12,650 nucleotides of DNA from Desulfobacterales bacterium (lineage in GTDB: Bacteria > Desulfobacterota > Desulfobacteria > Desulfobacterales > Desulfosalsimonadaceae). The stretch lies in contig JAGYOT010000014.1 of NCBI GenBank assembly GCA_018399455.1, forward strand, positions 1 to 12,650. The letters run 5' to 3'. Below, piece after piece: positions 1 through 7,116 of this stretch (position 1 is its first letter; the number at the start of each line of letters is the position of its first letter). The notes under the pieces were generated by a model. The model was given only the letters and a program-made list of their open reading frames with translations. It was not told the origin of the DNA and made no database searches. The position numbers and the translations under genes were made by a program.

Positions 1-954
1 ATGCAGACGCCCGCAGGCTATACGGTGGGCGCGGACGGGCTATTGTATCCCGCCGACTGGCTGAAGATTATTTTCAATCCCTCCTTCCCCTACCGCTTTG
101 TCCATATGGTCACGGCCGCTTACCTGACCACTGCGTTTACGGTGGGGGGTATCGGGGCCTTTTACCTGTGGCGGGGACGACACATCCCGCATGCCCGGGT
201 GATGCTTGGGATGGCCATGATCATGGCGGTTTTTGTGGCGCCTTTGCAGCTTTTGCTGGGGGATATGCACGGGTTAAACACCTTTGAGCACCAGCCCGCC
301 AAGGTTTCTGCAATGGAGGGGCTTTGGGAAACCACTAACGGCGCCCCTCTTCTGCTTTTCGGCTGGCCGGACCAGGAAGCCGAGATCACCCGTTTTGCGG
401 TGGAGGTCCCCAAGCTCTCCAGTCTGATTCTAACCCATGATTTAAACGGCAGGGTCAGGGGCTTGAAGGAGTGGCCCAAAAACGAGCGTCCGCCTGCGGC
501 CTTGGTGTTCTGGACATTTCGTATCATGGTGGGGCTGGGCTTGCTGATGATTGCTACAGGCCTCATGGCCCTGGTTCTTTTCCTGACAAAGCGTCTGTTC
601 AACAACCGTTGGTTCCAGCTGTGGTGCATGGCGCTGACGCCTGCGGGCTTCATTGCCGTGCTGACCGGGTGGTTCGTTACCGAAGTCGGGCGGCAGCCCT
701 GGATCGTGCAGGGACTGATGCGCACGGACAATGCCGCCTCTCCGGTTACAGGAAGCTCTGTGGCCCTGTCCCTGGCCGCTTTTATCCTGCTCTACACGTT
801 TATTTTCGGTGCCGGCAGCTATTACATACTGCATCTGATCGCCCAGGGGCCGGACACTTCGGGGACTGATGAACAAGCCTACGGCGCCCACGGCGTCAAG
901 GAGCCGCCCCTTGCCATGGATATAGCCGGAAAGAAAGGAGGCAGCTATGTTTAG
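1..954 (+). CDS. cydA: Cytochrome bd quinol oxidase subunit I (CydA), 5'-truncated by the window edge
   Basis: Catalytic, heme-bearing subunit of the cytochrome bd oxidase, an integral membrane enzyme that oxidises quinol and reduces O2 to water. The visible 317 residues align with E. coli CydA from about residue 152, so the first ATG is an internal methionine and roughly 150 residues, including the heme d ligand region, lie upstream of the window. Visible landmarks are FVHMV (His35, equivalent to heme b558 ligand His186), K101 and E106 in KVSAMEGLW (equivalent to Lys252/Glu257 of the quinol-binding loop), Met176 in FRIMVGLG (equivalent to heme ligand Met393) and EVGRQPW near 228-234 (Glu445 region). 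The His-Lys spacing equals E. coli exactly, but the span from E106 to Met176 is 66 residues shorter, which marks the short-Q-loop class. Its stop overlaps the cydB start by 8 bases. The family assignment is secure. Confidence 0.96.
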   Translation: MQTPAGYTVGADGLLYPADWLKIIFNPSFPYRFVHMVTAAYLTTAFTVGGIGAFYLWRGRHIPHARVMLGMAMIMAVFVAPLQLLLGDMHGLNTFEHQPAKVSAMEGLWETTNGAPLLLFGWPDQEAEITRFAVEVPKLSSLILTHDLNGRVRGLKEWPKNERPPAALVFWTFRIMVGLGLLMIATGLMALVLFLTKRLFNNRWFQLWCMALTPAGFIAVLTGWFVTEVGRQPWIVQGLMRTDNAASPVTGSSVALSLAAFILLYTFIFGAGSYYILHLIAQGPDTSGTDEQAYGAHGVKEPPLAMDIAGKKGGSYV

Positions 955-1972
955 CTTTGAAGGATTCCTGGATCTGCCGCTCATCTGGTACGGATTGATC
1001 GCCACCGCCATCTTTCTTTATGTGCTTCTGGACGGCTTTGACCTGGGCGTGGGGGTTCTGTTCCCGATCGCCCCTTCGGAGCAAAGCCGGGACCGGATGA
1101 TGAGCTCTGTGGCGCCCTTCTGGGACGGCAATGAAACCTGGCTGGTCCTGGGCGGTGGCGGCCTTTTGGCGGCTTTTCCCCTGGCCTACGCGGTGATCCT
1201 TCCGGCGCTTTATATCCCGGTGATCGTTATGCTGCTGGGATTGATTTTCCGGGGCGTGGCGTTTGAGTTTCGTTTTAAGGCCCATGGCGGTTTCAGACGC
1301 GTCTGGGACTATTCATTCCATTTCGGCTCCCTTACGGCCGCTTTTATGCAGGGTGTCATTCTGGGCGCGCTGGTTCAGGGCGTTGAGGTTGCCGGCCGGA
1401 GCTACGCCGGAGGGGCCTTTGACTGGCTGAATGCCTACAGCCTGGTGACCGGTGTGGCCGTGACAGCGGGCTATGCCCTTCTTGGCGGGACCTGGCTGGT
1501 TATGAAAACCGAAGGGGAAACACAGGCGTGGGCGCGTGAAATCGCCCTTTACACCCTCGTCTACCAAGCTCTTTTTCTTGCCGTTGTCAGCATCAGTATG
1601 CCTGTGATGAATCCGGATATACGGGAGCTTTGGTTTAGCGTGCCGAACATCTTTTTCCTTTTTCCCCTTCCGTTGGCAAGCCTTGTGCTTTTAATCATTA
1701 TCCGGCGCGATCTTCATGCCGGCAGGGAGTATCGTCCTTTTTTCCTGAGCTTCGGGTTGTTTTTCACGGGCTATATCGGCCTGGCCATCAGTATATGGCC
1801 CTATATCGTGCCTTTTGCCGTCACCTTTCGACAGGCCGCCGCCGCCCCGGCCTCGCAGTCCCTGATGCTCGTGGGAACCGCGGTGCTGCTGCCGGTCATT
1901 CTTGCATACATGGGCTACTCCTACTATATTTTTCGGGGGAAGGTAAGGGATGACGATGAAGGCGCGTACTGA
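947..1972 (+). CDS. cydB: Cytochrome bd quinol oxidase subunit II (CydB)
   Basis: Membrane partner of CydA that completes the bd oxidase heterodimer. The 341-residue product has the usual many-helix hydrophobic pattern and the two hallmark N-terminal motifs, LDGFDLGVG (residues 28-36) and WDGNETWLV (59-67). Its length is close to short CydB proteins (E. coli has 379). The ATG lies inside the last codons of cydA and is preceded by a strong ribosome-binding site, AAAGGAGG at 934-941, five bases before the start, so translation is probably coupled. The 3' end overlaps the start of a small membrane-protein gene. No signal peptide is expected. The identification is secure; only the exact quinone used (menaquinone or other) is unknown. 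Confidence 0.97.
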   Translation: MFSFEGFLDLPLIWYGLIATAIFLYVLLDGFDLGVGVLFPIAPSEQSRDRMMSSVAPFWDGNETWLVLGGGGLLAAFPLAYAVILPALYIPVIVMLLGLIFRGVAFEFRFKAHGGFRRVWDYSFHFGSLTAAFMQGVILGALVQGVEVAGRSYAGGAFDWLNAYSLVTGVAVTAGYALLGGTWLVMKTEGETQAWAREIALYTLVYQALFLAVVSISMPVMNPDIRELWFSVPNIFFLFPLPLASLVLLIIIRRDLHAGREYRPFFLSFGLFFTGYIGLAISIWPYIVPFAVTFRQAAAAPASQSLMLVGTAVLLPVILAYMGYSYYIFRGKVRDDDEGAY

Positions 1973-2081
1973 GAGGAAACAACAGTGGGTTTGGTTCGTC
2001 CTGCTGTGGTTTGGCGGTCTGATGGCTTGTCTGGGGGTAGCGGGTGTGGTAAAATTATTTTTTATGGCATTTGGTTTATGA
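1956..2081 (+). CDS. Small single-helix membrane protein of the cyd operon (DUF2474-like)
   Basis: A 41-residue reading frame, or 43 residues from the ATG at 1950, overlaps the end of cydB by 17-23 bases and ends in TGA at 2079-2081. The ATG at 1956 is preferred because AAGGGA at 1945-1950 sits five bases upstream. The product starts with a short basic segment (KARTERKQQ), then one hydrophobic span with several Trp and Phe (WVWFVLLWFGG...), ending in KLFFMAFGL. This composition and its place directly after cydB match the DUF2474 family of tiny proteins found with CydAB/CioAB. Such subunits (compare CydX and CydS) stabilise bd oxidases, and a similar role here is inference. The gene is easily missed because of its size. 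Confidence 0.75.
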   Translation: MKARTERKQQWVWFVLLWFGGLMACLGVAGVVKLFFMAFGL

Positions 2082-2130
2082 CAATGGATACTGAACCTGG
2101 AAATTAGCTGGTTTGGATTGAGAGCGGGAT

Positions 2131-3375
2131 ATGGAAGATACAAAGCATCCGGAAGTGCCGGAGACCGATATCGTTATCTGGGGTGCCACCGGTTTTGTGG
2201 GGCGCCTGCTTGCCGATTACCTGTGGACGCATTACGGAAAAACAGGAGAAGTCCGGCTGGCGCTGGGTGGTCGTAACCGCCGGAGGCTGGAAGGCGTCCA
2301 TGCTTTTCTCCAGGCGGATGAACGTCTGCCGCTGGTTGTGGGGGACTCATTCGACGAGGCTTTTCTTGATGAGATGACGCAAAAGGCCGGGCTTGTGGTC
2401 TCAACCGTCGGCCCTTACGCCCAATACGGCTCTTTGCTGGTGGCGGCCTGCGTGAAAAACGGCACTGACTATTGTGATCTTTGCGGGGAAACCCATTGGA
2501 TGCACTGCATGATCGCCGCCCATCAGGAGGCGGCCGAGGCCTCCGGCGCGCGCATTGTCCATTCCTGCGGCTTTGACGCCATTCCTTCGGATATGGGCGT
2601 GTTTTTTCTGCAGAACATGGCCAGGAAGCGTTTCGGGCATTCTCTGAACCGGGTCAAGATGCGGATCAGGGCCATGACGGGCTATATTTCAGGCGGGACG
2701 GCAGCCAGTATGCTGGGCCAGATCGAGGCGGCGCAGCGGAACCCGGACGTTGCAAAAATCTTGAAAAATCCCTACGCACTGGCACCGGAAGGCATGCAAA
2801 CCGGTGTTCGACAGCCCAATGTCAGCGGCGTGGAATTTGATCCGGACGTGGAAAGCTGGATCGCTCCGTTTGTGATGGCAGTGACCAACACGCGGATTGT
2901 GCATCGCTCCAATGCCTTACAAAACCTTTTATGGGGCCGTTATTTCAAATACGATGAGGCCGTGATGACGGGCCACGGGTTTAAGGGCCGGGTTCACGCC
3001 ACCATGCTGACGGCGCTGTTGGGGCTTTTTGTCCTGGGTGCCCGGTTTTCTCCGAGCCGGTCGGTAATGAAACGAACCCTGCTGCCTGAACCCGGCAAGG
3101 GGCCGTCACCGGAAAAGCAGGAACAGGGCTTTTTCAAGCTGGCATTCCTTGGCACGGATGACGCCAAAAACAGACTTTGTGTCAGGGTGAGCGGCGATCA
3201 GGATCCCGGCTACGGGGCAACCCGGAAAATGCTGGGGGAAAGCGCGGTGTGCCTGCTCAAAGACGTCCCCAAGGCGAAGCCGGCAGGCGGTTTCTGGACG
3301 CCTTCCACGGCTATGGGGGAAAAGCTGATCGAGCGTTTGATCACCAACGCAGGGCTCTCCTTTGAAGCGGAATAG
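2131..3375 (+). CDS. Saccharopine dehydrogenase-like NAD(P)-dependent reductase (trans-acting enoyl reductase type)
   Basis: A 414-residue protein with an N-terminal Rossmann fold: IVIWGATGFVGRLLADYL carries the GxxGxxG dinucleotide-binding motif GATGFVG at residues 18-24, followed by ALGGRNRRRLE, a likely NADP-selective basic patch. VVSTVGPYAQYG and DYCDLCGE are typical of the saccharopine-dehydrogenase-like family that includes mycobacterial trans-acting enoyl reductases, which reduce lipid intermediates. True saccharopine dehydrogenase activity is unlikely, since no lysine-pathway genes are nearby. The gene begins 49 bases after the small cyd protein gene, with only a weak ribosome-binding site (AGCGGG at 2123-2128). 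Its 3' end lies 37 bases before the preferred start of the inositol phosphate synthase gene. Substrate unknown; a redox step on a lipid or cyclitol intermediate is inferred from context. Confidence 0.82.
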   Translation: MEDTKHPEVPETDIVIWGATGFVGRLLADYLWTHYGKTGEVRLALGGRNRRRLEGVHAFLQADERLPLVVGDSFDEAFLDEMTQKAGLVVSTVGPYAQYGSLLVAACVKNGTDYCDLCGETHWMHCMIAAHQEAAEASGARIVHSCGFDAIPSDMGVFFLQNMARKRFGHSLNRVKMRIRAMTGYISGGTAASMLGQIEAAQRNPDVAKILKNPYALAPEGMQTGVRQPNVSGVEFDPDVESWIAPFVMAVTNTRIVHRSNALQNLLWGRYFKYDEAVMTGHGFKGRVHATMLTALLGLFVLGARFSPSRSVMKRTLLPEPGKGPSPEKQEQGFFKLAFLGTDDAKNRLCVRVSGDQDPGYGATRKMLGESAVCLLKDVPKAKPAGGFWTPSTAMGEKLIERLITNAGLSFEAE

Positions 3376-3412
3376 CATTGCGATGATGGTCACAGAAAAC
3401 AGGATAGAGCCT

Positions 3413-4588
3413 ATGGCGGGTGATTCAAACAAAGGCGTGCTGATGCTGGCGGCCGGCATCAAGGGAGCGATCGGATCGACATTGGCGGCGGCCGTGTGCG
3501 CGATGAAAGCCGATCCGGATCTTATTTGCCCGTACCTGATGACAGCCGGCAGGTTTTCGTGTTTGCCTCAGCTGGGCCGTGCGTCTGATTTTTGGCTGGC
3601 CGGCTGGGATATTAAAGATATCGGCCTGAACGCGGCCCTTGGCGGACAGGGCGTGCTTGAGAAGGGGATTTGGGCGCCTTATGCGCAAGAGATCGCGAAG
3701 GTGCCGGTAAGAGCGGCGCCGTCTGCCGGGATGGCCTTAAAAGCCCAGGTGGCGCAGATAAAAGGTGATATGGAGGCATTTCAGACCGCCTTCCCGGGGA
3801 TGACTCCGGTTTTTGTCAATCTTTTGCCGGCAGGAGCCTGCCACGATCTGGACCGCTTTCCAACACCGGATTCATTATACGGTGGGGTCGGCGTTTCCCC
3901 TCTGCCTGATCTGGCTTATGTGCTGGCGGCCGCGGAAGCCGGTGTGCCGGTGGTCAATTTCAGTCCCAACCGGGTGGAAATCCCGGCGGTCCTGGCACTT
4001 GCGGAAGCGAATGGGGCCCCTGTCGCCGGGCGGGACGGCAAAACCGGCCAGACCTATTTCAAGGTCGTACTGGCCTCGGCGCTTCGGGCCCGGGCCTTGT
4101 TTGTAAACGGCTGGTACAGCTTAAACATTCTGGGCAATACGGACGGAGAGAACCTTATGGATCCGGCGCATGCCGCTTCCAAGCTTGAGAACAAAACCGA
4201 CGTCCTGGAAGAGGTTCTGGGCTATTCGCCGGGCATGAAGCCATACGGTAAATCCGCCCACAAGGTCCGAATCGACTATTACCCGCCTCGCGGCGATGCC
4301 AAGGAGGCCTGGGATGTAATCGATTTTGAGGGCATCTTCGGTCTGCCCATGAGCCTTCGTTTGAATCTTCAGGGGCGCGATTCCATACTGGCGGTCCCTC
4401 TGGTGCTTGATCTGTCGCGGTGGCTGGCAGCGGCAAAAGCATCCGGCAGAGGCGGTTTTGTCCCGGAGCTTTCCTTTTATTTCAAGAAATCTGCGGGAGA
4501 CAGCCCGGCGGGGACATTTGAGGAGCAGCTGGCCGTGCTGGACCGGTTTGAACAATTGTGCTGCAGCGGGATAAGGGAGGAAGCTTAA
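3413..4588 (+). CDS. ino1: myo-Inositol-1-phosphate synthase (inositol-3-phosphate synthase) family protein
   Basis: Converts glucose 6-phosphate to inositol 1L-phosphate (3-phosphate in the other numbering) with bound NAD, the only known de novo entry to inositol. From this ATG the product has 391 residues, close to the archaeal-type enzyme and much shorter than the yeast one. Family landmarks are GRDGKTGQT (206-214), the LGNTDGENL segment (240-248) and SKLENKTDVLEEVLGY (256-271), which carry substrate-binding and catalytic Lys and Asp residues. The N-terminal nucleotide-binding loop reads GIKGAIGST (15-23) where GxGGxNG is usual, a notable deviation. The start at 3413 is chosen because AGGA at 3401-3404 precedes it by eight bases. 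A longer frame opens at a TTG (3362) or at ATG 3383/3386, overlapping or abutting the preceding gene. Only three bases precede the next start codon if the stop is included, so it is clearly co-transcribed. Confidence 0.88.
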   Translation: MAGDSNKGVLMLAAGIKGAIGSTLAAAVCAMKADPDLICPYLMTAGRFSCLPQLGRASDFWLAGWDIKDIGLNAALGGQGVLEKGIWAPYAQEIAKVPVRAAPSAGMALKAQVAQIKGDMEAFQTAFPGMTPVFVNLLPAGACHDLDRFPTPDSLYGGVGVSPLPDLAYVLAAAEAGVPVVNFSPNRVEIPAVLALAEANGAPVAGRDGKTGQTYFKVVLASALRARALFVNGWYSLNILGNTDGENLMDPAHAASKLENKTDVLEEVLGYSPGMKPYGKSAHKVRIDYYPPRGDAKEAWDVIDFEGIFGLPMSLRLNLQGRDSILAVPLVLDLSRWLAAAKASGRGGFVPELSFYFKKSAGDSPAGTFEEQLAVLDRFEQLCCSGIREEA

Positions 4589-5434
4589 GTGGTATTTGGA
4601 TACAGCACCAATGCATTTACCGGCTACAATCTGGACGAGGCCCTGGAAAAAATCGCAGGACTGGGTTTTGCCGGTGTGGAGATCATGTGCGACCGGCCGC
4701 ACCTTTATCCGCCGGATTATGACCATGAGGCCCTGGCGGGAGTGAAAGGACGTCTGGATGAGCTGGGCCTTAAGGTTACCAATTTAAACAGCTTTACCCT
4801 GTTTGCCGTTGGCGACACCTACCTGCCTTCCTGGATCGAGCCCGACCGGGAGCGGCGGATGGTAAGGATTCAGCATACCCAGCAGTGCCTGCGCATTGCC
4901 AGGATGATGGAATGCAGAAACATTTCGGTTCCGCCGGGCGGCCCCCTGAACGAAGGCACGCGCAAAGAGGCCACGCGGCGGTTTCACCAGGGGATCGAAG
5001 CCGTTGCCCCCCTGGCCGAAGAACTCGGGGTGATGCTTCTTGTTGAGCCTGAGCCGGATCTGTTGATCGAGCGAACAGAGGAGTTCGGGGCGTTTATCAA
5101 GGATGTCCGTTCACCCTGGGTGGGCCTTAATTTTGATATCGGCCATTTCTACTGCGCCGGCGAAGACCCGGTGCGTGCTCTGGAGACGCTCTTTGAGTGG
5201 GTTGGCCATGTGCATCTTGAAGACATCGGCAAAAGCCGGATTCACCATCACCTCGTGCCGGGCGACGGGGCCATTGACCTTGCCGCTGTTTTCCGGTCCC
5301 TGAAGCGTCTCGGCTATACGGGCGATATCACGCTTGAGCTTTATCCCTATGCCAATATGCCGGAGATTGCCGGCCAGATCTCTATGGCCTATATCCGGCC
5401 CTTGTTTGCCGAGGCCGGAATAGACATTGCCTGA
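4589..5434 (+). CDS. Sugar phosphate isomerase/epimerase (xylose-isomerase-like TIM barrel)
   Basis: A 281-residue protein of the AP-endonuclease-2/xylose-isomerase-like TIM-barrel family. Likely metal ligands are placed as expected along the barrel: Glu153 in LLVEPEPD, Asp183 and His186 in NFDIGHF, His209 in GHVHLED and Glu250 in ITLELYPY. Members isomerise or epimerise sugars and cyclitols (for example inosose) using a divalent metal; the substrate cannot be read from sequence. Translation starts at GTG, immediately after the preceding TAA, with a very good AGGGAGGA at 4574-4581 seven bases upstream. The last base of its TGA is the first base of the next ATG. Sitting directly after the inositol phosphate synthase gene suggests action on an inositol-derived or related sugar, which is inference. 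Confidence 0.85.
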   Translation: MVFGYSTNAFTGYNLDEALEKIAGLGFAGVEIMCDRPHLYPPDYDHEALAGVKGRLDELGLKVTNLNSFTLFAVGDTYLPSWIEPDRERRMVRIQHTQQCLRIARMMECRNISVPPGGPLNEGTRKEATRRFHQGIEAVAPLAEELGVMLLVEPEPDLLIERTEEFGAFIKDVRSPWVGLNFDIGHFYCAGEDPVRALETLFEWVGHVHLEDIGKSRIHHHLVPGDGAIDLAAVFRSLKRLGYTGDITLELYPYANMPEIAGQISMAYIRPLFAEAGIDIA

Positions 5435-6228
5435 TGGCCTTTTTCGGCAATAAATCCGGGCCTAAAACACCCGGCGCAGTCCCGCGCCGGGACAACATGC
5501 CTGCCGCCCGTTCAACGGATGCCCGCAATATTGACCCGCAGGAAGTCACCTGGTTTGATCAGCATCACGCGGCCGACTGGTGGGAGCCAAAGGGAAGCCT
5601 AAAGGCCCTTCATGACATCAATCCCCTGCGTTTTGCCTATGTGGCCGGGCGTGCGCATCCCGCCGCCAAAAACGTCCTCGACGTAGGCTGCGGTGGCGGT
5701 ATTTTATCGGAAGCCCTGGCCCGTGCCGGTGCTCGGGTGACCGGCATTGATCTGGCGGAATCCGCGCTTGCCGCCGCCCGTGCTCACAGGGACGCCGTCG
5801 GTCTTTCCATCCAATACTGCAGAAGCACGGTGGAGGCGATGGCCGGCGAGATGCCGGGGGGCTTTGATATTATCGTTTGTATGGAGCTCTTGGAGCATGT
5901 CCCGGATCCGCGCTCGATTCTGCGTGCGTGCCGGCAGCTGGCCGGTCCGGGGGGCGATATTTTTCTATCCACTATCAACCGGACCTGGATGAGCGCATTT
6001 CTGGTCATTTTAATGGCCGAGTATGTCTTGAATATTGTGGAAAAGGGGACGCATCGCGTTCACAAATTTATTCCGCCCCGGCAGCTGTCGCGGTGGGCTG
6101 AGGCAGAGGGTTTATTGGTTCTCGACTGCTCCGGGTTTCTCTATGTGCCTGTTGCCGGACGGGCTTTTTTGACGAAGTTTAAGCCCATGAATTATATGAT
6201 GCATCTTAGGAAAGCCGGCGATGATTAA
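5434..6228 (+). CDS. ubiG: UbiG-like SAM-dependent O-methyltransferase
   Basis: A class I SAM methyltransferase of 264 residues that resembles UbiG, the enzyme of both O-methylations in ubiquinone synthesis, over its whole length. Landmarks are the WW..G..KALHDINPLR segment (about 49-66), motif I VLDVGCGGG (81-89), the acidic Asp106 after the second strand, ELLEHVPDP (151-159), and KGTHRVHKFI near 204-213. The hydrophobic/amphipathic stretch around 185-203 corresponds to the region UbiG uses to contact the membrane. It carries about 20 extra N-terminal residues; ATG 5497 is an alternative start. The start at 5434 shares one base with the previous stop (TGATG), so coupling is likely. Full ubiquinone synthesis is not expected in the inferred lineage and no hydroxylase genes are present, so it may methylate another phenolic or hydroxylated head group. 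Confidence 0.85.
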   Translation: MAFFGNKSGPKTPGAVPRRDNMPAARSTDARNIDPQEVTWFDQHHAADWWEPKGSLKALHDINPLRFAYVAGRAHPAAKNVLDVGCGGGILSEALARAGARVTGIDLAESALAAARAHRDAVGLSIQYCRSTVEAMAGEMPGGFDIIVCMELLEHVPDPRSILRACRQLAGPGGDIFLSTINRTWMSAFLVILMAEYVLNIVEKGTHRVHKFIPPRQLSRWAEAEGLLVLDCSGFLYVPVAGRAFLTKFKPMNYMMHLRKAGDD

Positions 6229-6252
6229 GCCGGTATCCGGACAGAGAAAGGT

Positions 6253-7116
6253 ATGTTGCACCAGATGAAGCGGTTAAGGATACCCGGATGGTTTGGCCGA
6301 AGTGAGCGCCAAAAGATGATGGATGAGCACATTGCACGTTCAGGAACGGCATATTTCGGTTTCCGTGAGATGGCCCGGGCGGAGAAAAACAAGGCCGTGC
6401 AGGCGCATTTCAACCGGGTGGCAGCCAAATATGATTTCATGAATTCGCTTTTGAGTTTCGGCATTCACCACTTCTGGAAGCGCAAAGCGGTGCGGATACT
6501 GGACCTAAGGCCCGGCCAGCAGGTGCTTGATGTATGCGGCGGCACCGGGGATCTCTCGGTATATGCCGCAAGGCGGATCGGTCCGGATGGCGACGTGTTT
6601 GTCTATGATATGAACCGGCGCATGATGGAGGCCGGGCGAAGCCGTCCGGGGAACAGACACTACAGAAGGCAGCTTCACTATGTCCAGGGCGATGCCGAGC
6701 GCCTTTGTTTTGCGGACAACCGGTTTGAGGCTGCCATGGTGGGCTTTGGCATCCGGAATCTAACCCACCTCAAAAAAGGCTTTTCCGAAATGTACCGGGT
6801 TTTAAAACCGGGGGGAAAAGTCATGTGCCTTGAGTTTTCAAGGCCGGTCAACCCCCTGTTTCGAGCTTTGTATGACGGATATTCGTTTTATTTCATGCCG
6901 CTGCTGGGAAGCCTTCTGGCCGGGTCCGGCAATTCCTACAGCTGCCTTTCCGAAACCATCCGGATGTTTGCCACGCCTGATGAACTAAAAGCCATTCTCG
7001 GGGCCGTGGGTTTCGAATCGGTCTCCTATAAGCGGCTGACCAACGGCATCGCTGCCATTCACCTGGGCCGGAAGCCTTTTTCGTTTCCTGCAGAGCCGTC
7101 AAAGGATAAAGCATAA
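6253..7116 (+). CDS. ubiE: UbiE/MenG-like C-methyltransferase (demethylmenaquinone methyltransferase family)
   Basis: Class I SAM methyltransferase; the family C-methylates prenylated quinones, giving menaquinone from demethylmenaquinone. Diagnostic features are YFGFREMA (34-41), VAAKYDFMN (56-64), SFGIHHFWKR (68-77), motif I VLDVCGGTGD (91-100), GFGIRNLT (164-171) and YRVLKPGGK (181-189), all in the order seen in E. coli UbiE. The 287-residue form has about 21 more N-terminal residues than usual. Starting at Met22 (6316) or Met23 (6319) would match E. coli UbiE length, but neither has a clear ribosome-binding site; the 6253 start has GAAAGG almost touching it. The true start is therefore uncertain. 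It follows the UbiG-like gene by 24 bases, and its 3' end overlaps the convergent prenyltransferase gene by 18 bases. The substrate could be a quinone or a related prenylated lipid. Confidence 0.88.
   Translation: MLHQMKRLRIPGWFGRSERQKMMDEHIARSGTAYFGFREMARAEKNKAVQAHFNRVAAKYDFMNSLLSFGIHHFWKRKAVRILDLRPGQQVLDVCGGTGDLSVYAARRIGPDGDVFVYDMNRRMMEAGRSRPGNRHYRRQLHYVQGDAERLCFADNRFEAAMVGFGIRNLTHLKKGFSEMYRVLKPGGKVMCLEFSRPVNPLFRALYDGYSFYFMPLLGSLLAGSGNSYSCLSETIRMFATPDELKAILGAVGFESVSYKRLTNGIAAIHLGRKPFSFPAEPSKDKA

Noticed and set aside
1..3. ATG at the first base, considered as the cydA start
   Set aside because: Alignment places it near E. coli CydA residue 152, inside the protein, so it is an internal methionine at the window edge.
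162..1011. Two overlapping minus-strand frames of 189 codons each under cydA
   Set aside because: Both are antisense to conserved cydA/cydB coding sequence with matching heme-ligand motifs; basic, repetitive composition is typical of shadow frames.
6048..6058. GGGGACGCATC inside the UbiG-like gene, considered as another element end
   Set aside because: Only the first seven bases match the repeat, the palindrome is absent, and the sequence is explained by the conserved KGTH codons.
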